64,000 nucleotides of DNA, taken from Enterococcus_D sp050529585. GTDB lineage: Bacteria > Bacillota > Bacilli > Lactobacillales > Enterococcaceae. The notes beneath the pieces were generated by a model. It saw nothing but the letters and a program-made list of their open reading frames with translations. It ran no database searches and had not been told where the DNA came from. Of this stretch, positions 42,410 through 50,906 are shown in pieces. Each line of letters opens with the position of its first letter. Within the stretch, counting starts at the first letter, position 1. The stretch lies in assembly GCF_050529585.1 (NCBI RefSeq), contig NZ_CP172882.1, positions 2,604,001 through 2,668,000 on the forward strand, in the 5' to 3' direction. A program made the position numbers and the translations under genes.

Positions 42410-43711
42410 TCATTTTTTTAAAAACGAAGGAATCACTTCATTTTGGATCATTTGCTGATAGGTTTGGCGTTTTACCGCCAATTCCGCTTGTCCATCTTCC
42501 ACAAACACAACAGCAGGAATCTGCAAATTGTTATAATTGCTAGCCATTGAATACCCATAAGCGCCCGTCGCAAATGTCGCAAAAATATCGCCAGTTGCAA
42601 CTGGCGGCAGCGCCAAGTCTTTCACTAAAATATCCGTACTCTCACACGCTTTACCAGAGATCGTGATTGTCTCCGTCGCTGCTTCATTGGCACGATTGGC
42701 CAAAATCCCTGTATAGGTGGCCTGATATAAACCCGGACGAATATTGTCCGTCATGCCGCCATCTATGCTGGCATATGTTCGAATGCCCGGCAGCGTTTTG
42801 ATACTGCCGATCGTGTGCAAACTGATCCCTGCCTCAGCCACGATACTGCGCCCAGGTTCAATAACGATCGTTGGCCGTTCCTGCCCATATTGTTGATAGA
42901 AATCATCGATTTTTTGCATCACTGGATCAAGGAAGAAATGATAGGGTTGCCGGATATCTTTATCCGTATAGCGGACACCAAAACCACCACCGACATTCAG
43001 TTCTTTGATCCAATAAGAAAAGCGTTCATGGATTTGTTTGACTAAGTTCAACGCTGCATCTGTGGCCCCTAAGTGAGATTGGTTATCTGAGAGTTGACTG
43101 CCCACATGAAAATGCAAGCCATAAAAATCTAGTTCTGGTGCTTCGATCACTTCTGCTACTAATGGAAACAAAATCTCTTCATCCAAGGGAATACCAAATT
43201 TCGAGTCTTTTTGCCCGGTAGAAATAAACTGATGGGTCTGGACCGACACTTCTGGTGTGATTCGCAACATAATCTTGGCCACTTGCTTTTTCTCTTGGCA
43301 GATTGCCCGAATCAGACCTATTTCTTGGATACCGTCCACAATGATACGGCCGACGCCATAGTCGATTGCTGCAGTCAATTCTTCGATCGATTTGTTATTA
43401 CCATTGAATTCGATATGTTCTGCTGGAAAATCTGCTTGGATGGCAGTATATAATTCCCCACCACTGACCACATCCAATGACAGGCCTTCGTCAGCAATAA
43501 TCTGCAACATGGCAGTTGTACAAAATGCTTTGGCTGCATAAGCTGCCCGCGTATGTTTATATCGATGCAAAAATTCATCATGGATTTTACGGCATTCTGC
43601 CCGAATCTCAGAAACGGAATAGACATACAACGGGGTCCCAAATGTTTGGACAAGCGACACCGTATCGACACCATCGATGTATAAATGGTTTTCTTTGATT
43701 TCTTTCGTCAT
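42410..43711 (-). CDS. lysA: Diaminopimelate decarboxylase
   Basis: The 433 residues are a fold-type III PLP enzyme: PLP-Lys in 'AAYAAKAFCTTAM', 'LSLDVVSGGELYTAIQADFP', 'LHFHVGSQLSDNQSH', 'VGGGFGVRY' and the active-site Cys in 'GKACESTDILVKD'. It makes L-lysine from meso-DAP. It overlaps the deacetylase gene by 4 bases. Confidence 0.95.
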   Translation of the reverse strand: MTKEIKENHLYIDGVDTVSLVQTFGTPLYVYSVSEIRAECRKIHDEFLHRYKHTRAAYAAKAFCTTAMLQIIADEGLSLDVVSGGELYTAIQADFPAEHIEFNGNNKSIEELTAAIDYGVGRIIVDGIQEIGLIRAICQEKKQVAKIMLRITPEVSVQTHQFISTGQKDSKFGIPLDEEILFPLVAEVIEAPELDFYGLHFHVGSQLSDNQSHLGATDAALNLVKQIHERFSYWIKELNVGGGFGVRYTDKDIRQPYHFFLDPVMQKIDDFYQQYGQERPTIVIEPGRSIVAEAGISLHTIGSIKTLPGIRTYASIDGGMTDNIRPGLYQATYTGILANRANEAATETITISGKACESTDILVKDLALPPVATGDIFATFATGAYGYSMASNYNNLQIPAVVFVEDGQAELAVKRQTYQQMIQNEVIPSFLKK

Positions 43712-44880
43712 TCTGCAACTCCTTTTGTTTCATTCAGCGCCGGGATCAATCGAATGTAACATTCAATCCCTTGCAAGAGATTTTTTTCATCAAAATTCAT
43801 TTTATTGCTGTGTAATGGATAGGTATATCCTTTGTCTTCATTCCTGATACCGACAAAGAAAAAGACACCAGGGATTTCTTTTTGATACATAGAAAAGTCT
43901 TCAGCCAACATATACGGCGGCGTTTCAAGATAACTATCCCCCGCGACCTCAGCCAAAACATCCACCATCTGCGGATCATTATCGACCACACGATAGAGAT
44001 GTTCAAAGTCTACTTCTGCCCGACAGCCGTACCCTTTTGCAATTTCTTCTGCCAATAAAGTGATCCGCTGCGTCATTGTTTCATAAACGTCATCCTCAAA
44101 TGCCCGCATCGTGCCATTTAGCACAACTTTTCCTGGAATGATATTTTCAGCATCTCCGCCATGGATTTTACCGAAAGTGATCACACCAGAAGACAACGGA
44201 CTGATGTTACGGGCAATTACTGAATGCAACCCTTGAATCACTGCCGCTGCTGCCAAAATCGCATCACTGCCCTGTTGCGGCTGGGCCCCGTGCGCGCTAG
44301 TCCCATGGATCGTGATATTGATTTCACCATTGCGGGCCATCATTGGGCCTTTACGACAAGCAATCACCCCTTCTGGGAAATCGGGGAAGACATGTAACCC
44401 GACGATTTTTTCGACACCAAAATCTCGCAGTACCCCTGCATCGATCAACAATTGTGCACCGCCTGGTCCTTCTTCTGCTGGTTGAAAAATCAGGACGATC
44501 GTACCTTGGATCGCTTCTGGGTGCGTCGCTAAGTATTTGGCAAATCCTAACATCGTCGCCATATGTCCATCATGGCCGCATGCGTGCATCCGGCCTTCAT
44601 AGCGCGAGGCAAAATCAATGCCCGTTTCTTCTTGGATCGGCAATCCATCGATATCGGTCCGAAAAGCCAATGTTTTACCAGGTATGTCACTGCGAAAGAC
44701 AACGATCAGGCCTGTTTCTAACACAGGATAGATCTCATTGATCCCAAAGGATTGCAATTGACGCAGCAAGTATTCTTTTGTCTTGAATTCGGTCAATCCT
44801 AGTTCAGGGATTTGATGTAATGCACGGCGAAAGTGAATCACATCTTCAGTTAAATCTTTGACAGCTTGAGAGACTTGCAT
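43708..44880 (-). CDS. N-acetyldiaminopimelate deacetylase, M20 family
   Basis: The 390 residues form an M20D peptidase-like amidohydrolase with metal ligands in 'MHACGHDGHMATMLGFA', 'FQPAEEGPGGAQLLIDAGVL' and a late 'EDFSMYQKEIPGVFFFVG'. With dapH in the divergent operon and lysA next to it, the substrate is almost surely N-acetyl-LL-DAP. The partner aminotransferase of this branch is not in the window. The operon starts here. Confidence 0.85.
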   Translation of the reverse strand: MQVSQAVKDLTEDVIHFRRALHQIPELGLTEFKTKEYLLRQLQSFGINEIYPVLETGLIVVFRSDIPGKTLAFRTDIDGLPIQEETGIDFASRYEGRMHACGHDGHMATMLGFAKYLATHPEAIQGTIVLIFQPAEEGPGGAQLLIDAGVLRDFGVEKIVGLHVFPDFPEGVIACRKGPMMARNGEINITIHGTSAHGAQPQQGSDAILAAAAVIQGLHSVIARNISPLSSGVITFGKIHGGDAENIIPGKVVLNGTMRAFEDDVYETMTQRITLLAEEIAKGYGCRAEVDFEHLYRVVDNDPQMVDVLAEVAGDSYLETPPYMLAEDFSMYQKEIPGVFFFVGIRNEDKGYTYPLHSNKMNFDEKNLLQGIECYIRLIPALNETKGVAE

Positions 44881-44926
44881 CTAAAAACACCTTTCTTTCA
44901 TTCGCTTAAAAATATTCGTAAAAGTG

Positions 44927-44940
44927 ACTGGATATCCAGT
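44927..44940. promoter_or_regulatory. 14-bp palindrome between the two lysine operons
   Basis: ACTGGATATCCAGT is a perfect palindrome about 47 bases before the deacetylase start and 155 before dapA. It is followed by five Ts on the plus strand, so a weak terminator is an alternative to an operator. No lysine riboswitch is visible in this 214-base gap. Confidence 0.4.
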
Positions 44941-45094
44941 TTTTCATGGTTTTTCATTGATATTGGTTAATATTATAGTATATAATTCGAATAATCTATA
45001 GATAAATTGTCTAAATTTTTCGATTTTTATTCAAATTTTTCTGATACACTTATCTTATAGAAAAAATAAATTGGTTGAAAGGATGTGTCGTATT

Positions 45095-45976
45095 TTGACA
45101 ATATTCAAAGGTTCTGGCGTTGCATTGATCACCCCTATGCTTCAAGATGGTTCGGTGGATTTCGATAAGTTGAAGGAGTTGGCGGAATGGCATGTGCAGC
45201 AAGGAACTGACGCAATTATTGCTTGTGGTACAACCGGTGAAGCTTCCACACTAGATGATCAAGAGCATATTGCTGTGATCGAAGCTGTTGTAAAGCAAGT
45301 TGCTGGCAGAATTCCCGTTATCGGTGGTACTGGTTCTAATAATACACAACATGGGATCCACCTTTCGCAAGAAGCACAACGTGTCGGTGCCGACGCATTA
45401 TTGGTTGTAACACCTTATTATAATAAAGCAACAAAGACAAGTTTAGTGGCGCATTATGAAGCCGTTTGCCAAAGTGTTGATTTACCTGTAATCCTCTATT
45501 CAGTAGCTTCTCGCACAGGGCTAAATTTAACGCCCGATGCAGTTGCTGAGTTGAAAAAGATTCCGAATATCAAAGGCATTAAAGAAGCCAGTGGAGATAT
45601 TTCGCAAATTGCTGAAATCGCACGCTTGGCCGACGATGATTTTGCCATCTACTCTGGTAATGATGATCAAGTAACGCCGATTCTTGCGCTTGGCGGTGCC
45701 GGTGTCATTTCAACGATTGCGAATATTGCACCAAAGCAAACAGCAACAATGGCGGCTGATTTCTTCAAGGGTGACATTCAAGCAGCTATCCAAGAACAGT
45801 TAAAACAACTACCATTGATCGATACGATTTTCAGCGAAGTCAATCCTGTGCCAATCAAAGCAGCTGTATCTTTGCTTGGAAAATGCGACTTGCATTACCG
45901 CCTGCCTCTTGGCATGCCGGAAGACGCAACATTGGTACATTTAGAAGAAGAAATGACAGCATATGGTTTGCTTTAA
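45095..45976 (+). CDS. dapA: 4-hydroxy-tetrahydrodipicolinate synthase
   Basis: The ~293 residues are a class I aldolase-fold DapA: 'GSGVALITPMLQDGSVDFDK', 'ACGTTGEASTLDDQEH', the Tyr in 'VVTPYYNKATKT' and the Schiff-base Lys in 'NIKGIKEASGD'. It condenses pyruvate with aspartate semialdehyde. I choose the TTG at 45095, seven bases after an AAGGATGTG ribosome site; an in-frame TTG at 45071 precedes that site. It opens the dapA-dapB-dapH operon. Confidence 0.94.
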   Translation: MTIFKGSGVALITPMLQDGSVDFDKLKELAEWHVQQGTDAIIACGTTGEASTLDDQEHIAVIEAVVKQVAGRIPVIGGTGSNNTQHGIHLSQEAQRVGADALLVVTPYYNKATKTSLVAHYEAVCQSVDLPVILYSVASRTGLNLTPDAVAELKKIPNIKGIKEASGDISQIAEIARLADDDFAIYSGNDDQVTPILALGGAGVISTIANIAPKQTATMAADFFKGDIQAAIQEQLKQLPLIDTIFSEVNPVPIKAAVSLLGKCDLHYRLPLGMPEDATLVHLEEEMTAYGLL

Positions 45977-45985
45977 GGAGGCAGC

Positions 45986-46744
45986 ATGGTGAAACAAGTT
46001 TTATTAAGCGGTGCAAATGGACGCATGGGCCAAGTGCTGCAAAAGCTGATTGCTCAACATCCAGATCTTGAAATAGCGGCTGGTTTAGACCGGCACGAAG
46101 ACCTAAGCGGCACTTTTCCGATTTACGATTCAGCTGCCAAGATCAAAGAAGCCATTGATGTGGTGATCGATTTTTCTCATTACAGCAATGTCCCTGATTT
46201 ATTGAATTATTGCGTAGCCCAGCAATTGCCGATCGTTGTCGCGACAACAGGGTTAACTGAAGAAACGCAAATGATGCTGCCCGTAGCTGCTCAAGTGATT
46301 CCCGTATTTTATTCAGCAAATATGTCATTGGGCATCAATGTACTGATCAAAGCATTGCAATCGATCACCCCGGCATTAGAAGCTGATTTTGATATTGAAA
46401 TCATCGAAAAACATCACAACCAAAAGTTAGACGCACCAAGCGGTACGGCCTTATTATTGGCAGACAGTATCAATGACAGCTGTGAAACCAAGAAAGAGTA
46501 TCTGTATGGCCGTTCTGGCAGTGATCTCGTCAACGACCGAGGACAGTTAGGGATTCATGCTGTTCGCGGCGGCACGATTCCTGGTGAACACACCGTGATC
46601 TATGCTGGTGCAGACGAAATCATTGAATTGAAACATACGGCCCTTTCTCGCGATATCTTTGCGAGCGGCGCCTTAAAAGCTGCCATCTTTTTGGCTGAGC
46701 AAGAACTAGGGCTTTATTCTATGCAAAATCTACTTGATAAGTAA
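45986..46744 (+). CDS. dapB: 4-hydroxy-tetrahydrodipicolinate reductase
   Basis: The 252 residues have the nucleotide-binding 'LLSGANGRMGQVLQKLI' (about residue 6-22) and the active-site 'EIIEKHHNQKLDAPSGTALL'. It reduces the DapA product with NAD(P)H. It follows dapA by 9 bases behind AAGGAGG. Confidence 0.96.
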   Translation: MVKQVLLSGANGRMGQVLQKLIAQHPDLEIAAGLDRHEDLSGTFPIYDSAAKIKEAIDVVIDFSHYSNVPDLLNYCVAQQLPIVVATTGLTEETQMMLPVAAQVIPVFYSANMSLGINVLIKALQSITPALEADFDIEIIEKHHNQKLDAPSGTALLLADSINDSCETKKEYLYGRSGSDLVNDRGQLGIHAVRGGTIPGEHTVIYAGADEIIELKHTALSRDIFASGALKAAIFLAEQELGLYSMQNLLDK

Positions 46745-46756
46745 AGGTGGTATCTT

Positions 46757-47470
46757 ATGTCAGAATTACAATTTTCAGATCCGTATCAATTAGCAAAATA
46801 TATCAAAGACGCCAATAAACAAACCCCCGTCAAAGTGTATATCAATGGGGATCTCTCAGAAGTTACAGCAGACGGACTGCAATTATTCGGTAGTGGCTCC
46901 TTCTATTTTGTCGTCGGCGATAGCCAAAAAGTCGCAGCTTTTCTCACTGAGCATCAAGAGAAAATCACCGATCAATATTTAGAGAACGATCGCCGCAACT
47001 CAGCAATTCCATTATTGGACCTGACCACCGTCGATGCTCGGATCGAACCCGGTGCCTTTATTCGTGATCAAGCAATTATCGAAAAAAATGCCGTCATCAT
47101 GATGGGGGCGGTCATCAATATCGGTGCAGTTGTTGGGGAAGAAACGATGATCGATATGGGTGCTATTCTAGGTGCTCGTGCAACAGTCGGCAAGAAAGCC
47201 CACATTGGTGCTGGTGCTGTCTTAGCTGGTGTCCTTGAACCACCTTCAGCAAGCCCGGTGGTTGTAGAAGACCATGTATTGATTGGTGCAAATGCAGTTG
47301 TTTTAGAAGGTGTTCGTGTTGGGGAAGGTGCAGTTGTTGCCGCTGGCTCCGTAGTTACGGAAGATGTGCCTGCAGGTGCAGTTGTTGCCGGCTCTCCCGC
47401 GAAAGTCATCAAGATGAAAGATGACAAAACCAAAAGTAAAACAGCCTTCTTAGACGATTTACGGGGATGA
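46757..47470 (+). CDS. dapH: Tetrahydrodipicolinate N-acetyltransferase
   Basis: The 237 residues have a DapH N-terminal domain ('YQLAKYIKDANKQTPVKVYI') and a left-handed beta-helix of hexapeptide repeats ('IIEKNAVIMMGAVINIGAVV', 'HIGAGAVLAGVLEPPSASPV'). It acetylates tetrahydrodipicolinate and so defines this as the acetyl branch of the DAP pathway. Distance to dapB is 12 bases. Confidence 0.95.
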   Translation: MSELQFSDPYQLAKYIKDANKQTPVKVYINGDLSEVTADGLQLFGSGSFYFVVGDSQKVAAFLTEHQEKITDQYLENDRRNSAIPLLDLTTVDARIEPGAFIRDQAIIEKNAVIMMGAVINIGAVVGEETMIDMGAILGARATVGKKAHIGAGAVLAGVLEPPSASPVVVEDHVLIGANAVVLEGVRVGEGAVVAAGSVVTEDVPAGAVVAGSPAKVIKMKDDKTKSKTAFLDDLRG

Positions 47471-47485
47471 TTCTTCGTTCCTAGC

Positions 47486-47524
47486 AAAAAAGAGAAACAG
47501 CTTTGCGGCTGCTTCTCTTTTTTT
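47486..47524. terminator. Bidirectional terminator
   Basis: AAAAAAGAGAA (47486-47496) with CAGC pairs with GCTG and TTCTCTTTTTTT downstream, between dapH and the convergent nrnA. Confidence 0.85.
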
Positions 47525-48467
47525 ATGCTTGTCTGATGGCTTCTTGAATTTCTTGATAGATAATCGCTACTTCATCTAAATCCGCGGCATTGGCACCGCT
47601 GGCTAATGGGTGGCCGCCGCCATGGTGGCGTTTGGCGATTTCATTGATGACAGGACCTTTAGATCGCATACGCACGCGATAGTATCCTTCCGGTTGCTCT
47701 ACAAAGATCGCCCATGCCACGACATCTTCAATTTTTCCTGGTAAAGAAACGATTGCAGATGTTTCTGAATCAACAACGCCGAAAGTCTGTTGCAGTTCTT
47801 GTGAAAGAATCACTTTCCCGGCACCTATTTCATCTACTTCGATATGTTCATAGACATAACCGGAAAGCCGGGCAACTGAACGAGGAACTTGATCCATTTG
47901 ACGGTTGATTTTTGGTGCATCAAAGCCATAATCCAATAAGTCTGCGGCCAAGCGCAATGTTGTCGCTGTGGTGGCAGGGTACAAAAAGCGCCCCGTATCA
48001 CCGACGATTCCTGCATATAGCAATCGGGCAGCCTCTTGTGTCATTGTTAACGTTTCTTGATGCGCTGCCCAAAAAGAAGCAATCATTTCGCTGCAGCTGC
48101 TGGCTTTGGTATTGACCCACACAATATCTCCATATGGTTCGTCGTTGGGATGGTGGTCGATTTTGATGAGTTTGGCCCCTTGGTCATAACGCTGATCACT
48201 GACCCGTGGTGCATTGGCTGTATCAGTCACGATCACTAATGCGCCTTGATAATCGGCATCAGTCACGGTTTGCATTTGTGCGAGATACCCTAAACCTTCT
48301 ACTGGACCGCCGACTTGATAAATGGTCTTCTCTGGGAAACTAGCCCGTAATATCTCCGCTAAGCCTACTTGAGAACCTATGGCATCTGGGTCAGGGCGCT
48401 GATGGCGATGAATAATGATCGTTTCATACGCCTTGATTGTTTGTAAGATTTCTTCTTGTACATTCAT
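47523..48467 (-). CDS. nrnA: DHH-family phosphoesterase, NrnA-type nanoRNase / pAp phosphatase
   Basis: The protein shows the DHH/DHHA1 motifs 'HRHQRPDPDAIGSQ', 'VTDTANAPR', 'KIDHHPNDEPYG' and the C-terminal 'HHGGGHPLASGANA'. Such enzymes degrade short RNA and pAp. I start at 48467, where the sequence aligns with the usual N-terminus ('MNVQEEILQTIKAYETIIIH'); a TTG at 48524 would add a basic 19-residue extension. The ribosome site is weak. It lies just after the YtoI-like gene. Confidence 0.9.
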   Translation of the reverse strand: MNVQEEILQTIKAYETIIIHRHQRPDPDAIGSQVGLAEILRASFPEKTIYQVGGPVEGLGYLAQMQTVTDADYQGALVIVTDTANAPRVSDQRYDQGAKLIKIDHHPNDEPYGDIVWVNTKASSCSEMIASFWAAHQETLTMTQEAARLLYAGIVGDTGRFLYPATTATTLRLAADLLDYGFDAPKINRQMDQVPRSVARLSGYVYEHIEVDEIGAGKVILSQELQQTFGVVDSETSAIVSLPGKIEDVVAWAIFVEQPEGYYRVRMRSKGPVINEIAKRHHGGGHPLASGANAADLDEVAIIYQEIQEAIRQA

Positions 48468-48524
48468 GTCTGTCACAACTTTCTCTCTTCGATTTGCCGA
48501 TCGTTTTTTTCGATCCGATACCAA

Positions 48525-49856
48525 CTATGGCCGTTCCATGACTTGGCAAACAACAATTGCTTTAGCCACCAAAGAATTTTCGATGGTCACTTCGATATCT
48601 ATTTTTGCCGAACGTCTGCCCAACTCTAAAATACGGGGCTGGATGATGATCTCACTTTCTAGTTGGATCAATCGAAAATAATGCAGGTTGACTTGTTCGA
48701 TCCAGCTATTTCGTCTTTGATTGAGTTGCATCGTTCGTTTGGCTGTATTGGCGATGACTTCACTCAACACACCAAAAGAAATCGTCCCCACTTCATTGAC
48801 CATCTGCGGCGTGACCGCAAAACTAAAATGCGGTTGCGCCAATTTATTGCCTTCAAAATCTTGATCGATGACTTGCATCTGTCCTGAAATTTGATCAGAA
48901 ATGGTATCAGATATTTGTGTTTGCCGTTGCACCATTTGCATGGCTTTCATGATATCTTGTCTAGTGACGATGCCAATCAAAGATAGATCATCTGCTACGA
49001 CTGGCATGACTTCCAAGCCATCCCAAATCATTTGATGACTAGCCGAAGCCACACTCATCTCTTTTTTGACGACCCGAGGATCACGGGTCATGATCCGTTC
49101 AATGATTTGCGTATCAGGTTTTTCTAAAACGTCTTTTGCTGTAATGATACCAACGACCCGCATATTTTTATTGACTACTGGGTAACGAGAATGGTTGGTT
49201 GATTCTGAAAGCAGCTTATAGTTCTTGACGGTATCGAATGTATGCAAATACTTCGTTTTCTCCAATGGCATATAAATATCACTCACCAGCATGATGTCTT
49301 TTTTGATCAGTTGATCACTCAATGCCCGATTGATCATCGTTGCCACAGTAAATGTGTCATAAGTTGTTTGCAAAATCGGCAGCGCCAGATCATCTGCCAG
49401 CTGACAAATCTCTGGTGTCGTTTCAAAACCACCAGTGATCAATACAGCCGCACCGTCTTCTAGAGCTAGTTTGTGGACTTCATTTCGATTACCCACGATC
49501 ACCAATGATCCCGGTGTAATATAGCGCTCCATCGCTGATTCTTTCATGGCACCGATCACAAACTTGTTTAAATCTTTGGTTAATCCACTCGCCCCGCCGA
49601 GAACATTGCCCTCGATGATTTGTACAACTTCTCCGAAGGTCAATTTTTCGATATGTTTCTTTAATTTTCGTTCGATACGTATCGTACCTACTCGTTGGAT
49701 CGTTGACACTAAGCCAATATTTTCGGCATCTTTGATCGCACGGTAAGCCGTACCTTCACTGACGTTTAAATCTTTTGCGATTCCCCGCACTGAAATGCGA
49801 TCACCAACTGGCAAATTTTCAATATGCGCTAAAATCAAATCATGTTTTGTCGCCAT
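48525..49856 (-). CDS. YtoI-like regulator: HTH, DRTGG, two CBS and hotdog domains
   Basis: The 443 residues read in order: helix-turn-helix ('DRISVRGIAKDLNVSEGTAY', 1-70), DRTGG domain (about 75-180), a CBS pair ('SRYPVVNKNMRVVGIITAKD', 'VMPVVADDLSLIGIVTRQD'), and a hotdog thioesterase-like domain from about 320. The architecture is that of B. subtilis YtoI. Binding of an adenosine nucleotide at CBS is likely from the family. Neighbours nrnA and the UPF0173 gene match the Bacillus neighbourhood, pointing to nucleotide turnover. Confidence 0.88.
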   Translation of the reverse strand: MATKHDLILAHIENLPVGDRISVRGIAKDLNVSEGTAYRAIKDAENIGLVSTIQRVGTIRIERKLKKHIEKLTFGEVVQIIEGNVLGGASGLTKDLNKFVIGAMKESAMERYITPGSLVIVGNRNEVHKLALEDGAAVLITGGFETTPEICQLADDLALPILQTTYDTFTVATMINRALSDQLIKKDIMLVSDIYMPLEKTKYLHTFDTVKNYKLLSESTNHSRYPVVNKNMRVVGIITAKDVLEKPDTQIIERIMTRDPRVVKKEMSVASASHQMIWDGLEVMPVVADDLSLIGIVTRQDIMKAMQMVQRQTQISDTISDQISGQMQVIDQDFEGNKLAQPHFSFAVTPQMVNEVGTISFGVLSEVIANTAKRTMQLNQRRNSWIEQVNLHYFRLIQLESEIIIQPRILELGRRSAKIDIEVTIENSLVAKAIVVCQVMERP

Positions 49857-49890
49857 AACTATCCCCTATTCCTACGAACAATCTTCATGT

Positions 49891-50574
49891 TTAAATTGTG
49901 ATCGATTCACCGATCATCAGTCCCTTTCCCACTCCTGCTGGGAGCAGTTTGATAAAATCCTGCGGGTCTTGTTTGATCAATGGAAATGTATTGTAATGAA
50001 CCGGCACTGCTTTTTTGGCTTGTAACAATCCGGCAGCTGTTGCAGCATCTTGTGGACCCATTGTAAAATTGTCGCCGATCGGCAAAAAGGCAACATCAAT
50101 ATCAAATTGTTCACCAAGCAATGCCATATCGCCAAATAAAGCTGTATCCCCCGCATGATAAATAGTTTTGCCTTCTGCTTGAATGATGATGCCTGCGGGA
50201 TTGCCCATATAAATCGTTGTCCCATCTTCTTCAATGCCTGAACTGTGATGGGCTTGAACCAATGTCACTTTACCAAAAGGAAATTCATACGCACCGCCAA
50301 TATTCATACCGTGGGTTTTAGGCACACCTTTGCGGGTTGCGTATTGACACACTTCAACTACACTGATGACAGGTGCTTCATTCCGAATCGCAATATCGAC
50401 CATGTCGCCGATATGGTCACTATGCCCATGCGTGATCAACACCCAATCCGTCGTTACTGTTTCCGCCTTTAGATCAGTTGCGTCATTGCCGTTGATAAAG
50501 GGATCGATCAACACCTTTTGCCCATTGTCAAAAGCAATGGTCACAACGGAGTGTCCGTGATAGGTCAATTTCAT
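49891..50574 (-). CDS. UPF0173 metal-dependent hydrolase (YtkL-like)
   Basis: The 227 residues are a metallo-beta-lactamase fold with the motif 'THGHSDHIGDM' (HxHxDH) and later His in 'HHSSGIEEDGT', 'YHAGDTALFGDM' and 'VPVHYNTFP'. It is about 60% the length of RNase J and lacks its beta-CASP part. Family function is unknown. AAAGGAG precedes the ATG. Confidence 0.92.
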   Translation of the reverse strand: MKLTYHGHSVVTIAFDNGQKVLIDPFINGNDATDLKAETVTTDWVLITHGHSDHIGDMVDIAIRNEAPVISVVEVCQYATRKGVPKTHGMNIGGAYEFPFGKVTLVQAHHSSGIEEDGTTIYMGNPAGIIIQAEGKTIYHAGDTALFGDMALLGEQFDIDVAFLPIGDNFTMGPQDAATAAGLLQAKKAVPVHYNTFPLIKQDPQDFIKLLPAGVGKGLMIGESITI

Positions 50575-50620
50575 TTTGAAACGCTCCTTTCATATCCATT
50601 GATACAGTCTAATATTTTTT

Positions 50621-50649
50621 ATTATAACAGATAAACACAGGATACCCAA
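50621..50649 (-). promoter_or_regulatory. Promoter of the UPF0173-YtoI-nrnA unit
   Basis: -35 TTGGGT (50644-50649), 17-bp spacer, -10 TATAAT (50621-50626) on the minus strand. Confidence 0.7.
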
Positions 50650-50906
50650 AGGAGAAATTCCGAAAAAACTGAATAAACCCTCTTTTGATCATTCGTTTTC
50701 CTCAACAAAAGAAAAAGGATGTTCTCTTCTGGAAAAAGAAATGACACAGTTTTTGATAGCTGATGCTGTATGTACCATTTGTTTCATCTAAGACTTGTTG
50801 GATGAAAACAAAAAAACTGCAACGGATACAAAATAGTCAGCTGACAAGAAGCACACACGCTTTCCATCTAGCGACCTCATTTATATCCATTACAGAAAAT
50901 GACGGT
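50650..50906. other. Remainder of a 332-base gap, nothing recognised
   Basis: Between the promoter at 50649 and the RNase J2 stop I see no gene, no clear terminator and no known RNA. A GTCAGCTGAC palindrome and an imperfect hairpin near 50790-50810 followed by Ts on the minus strand are the only structures. Confidence 0.4.

Noticed and set aside
44881..45094. Lysine riboswitch before dapA
   Set aside because: The gap is AT-rich with one short palindrome and none of the conserved lysine-riboswitch helices.
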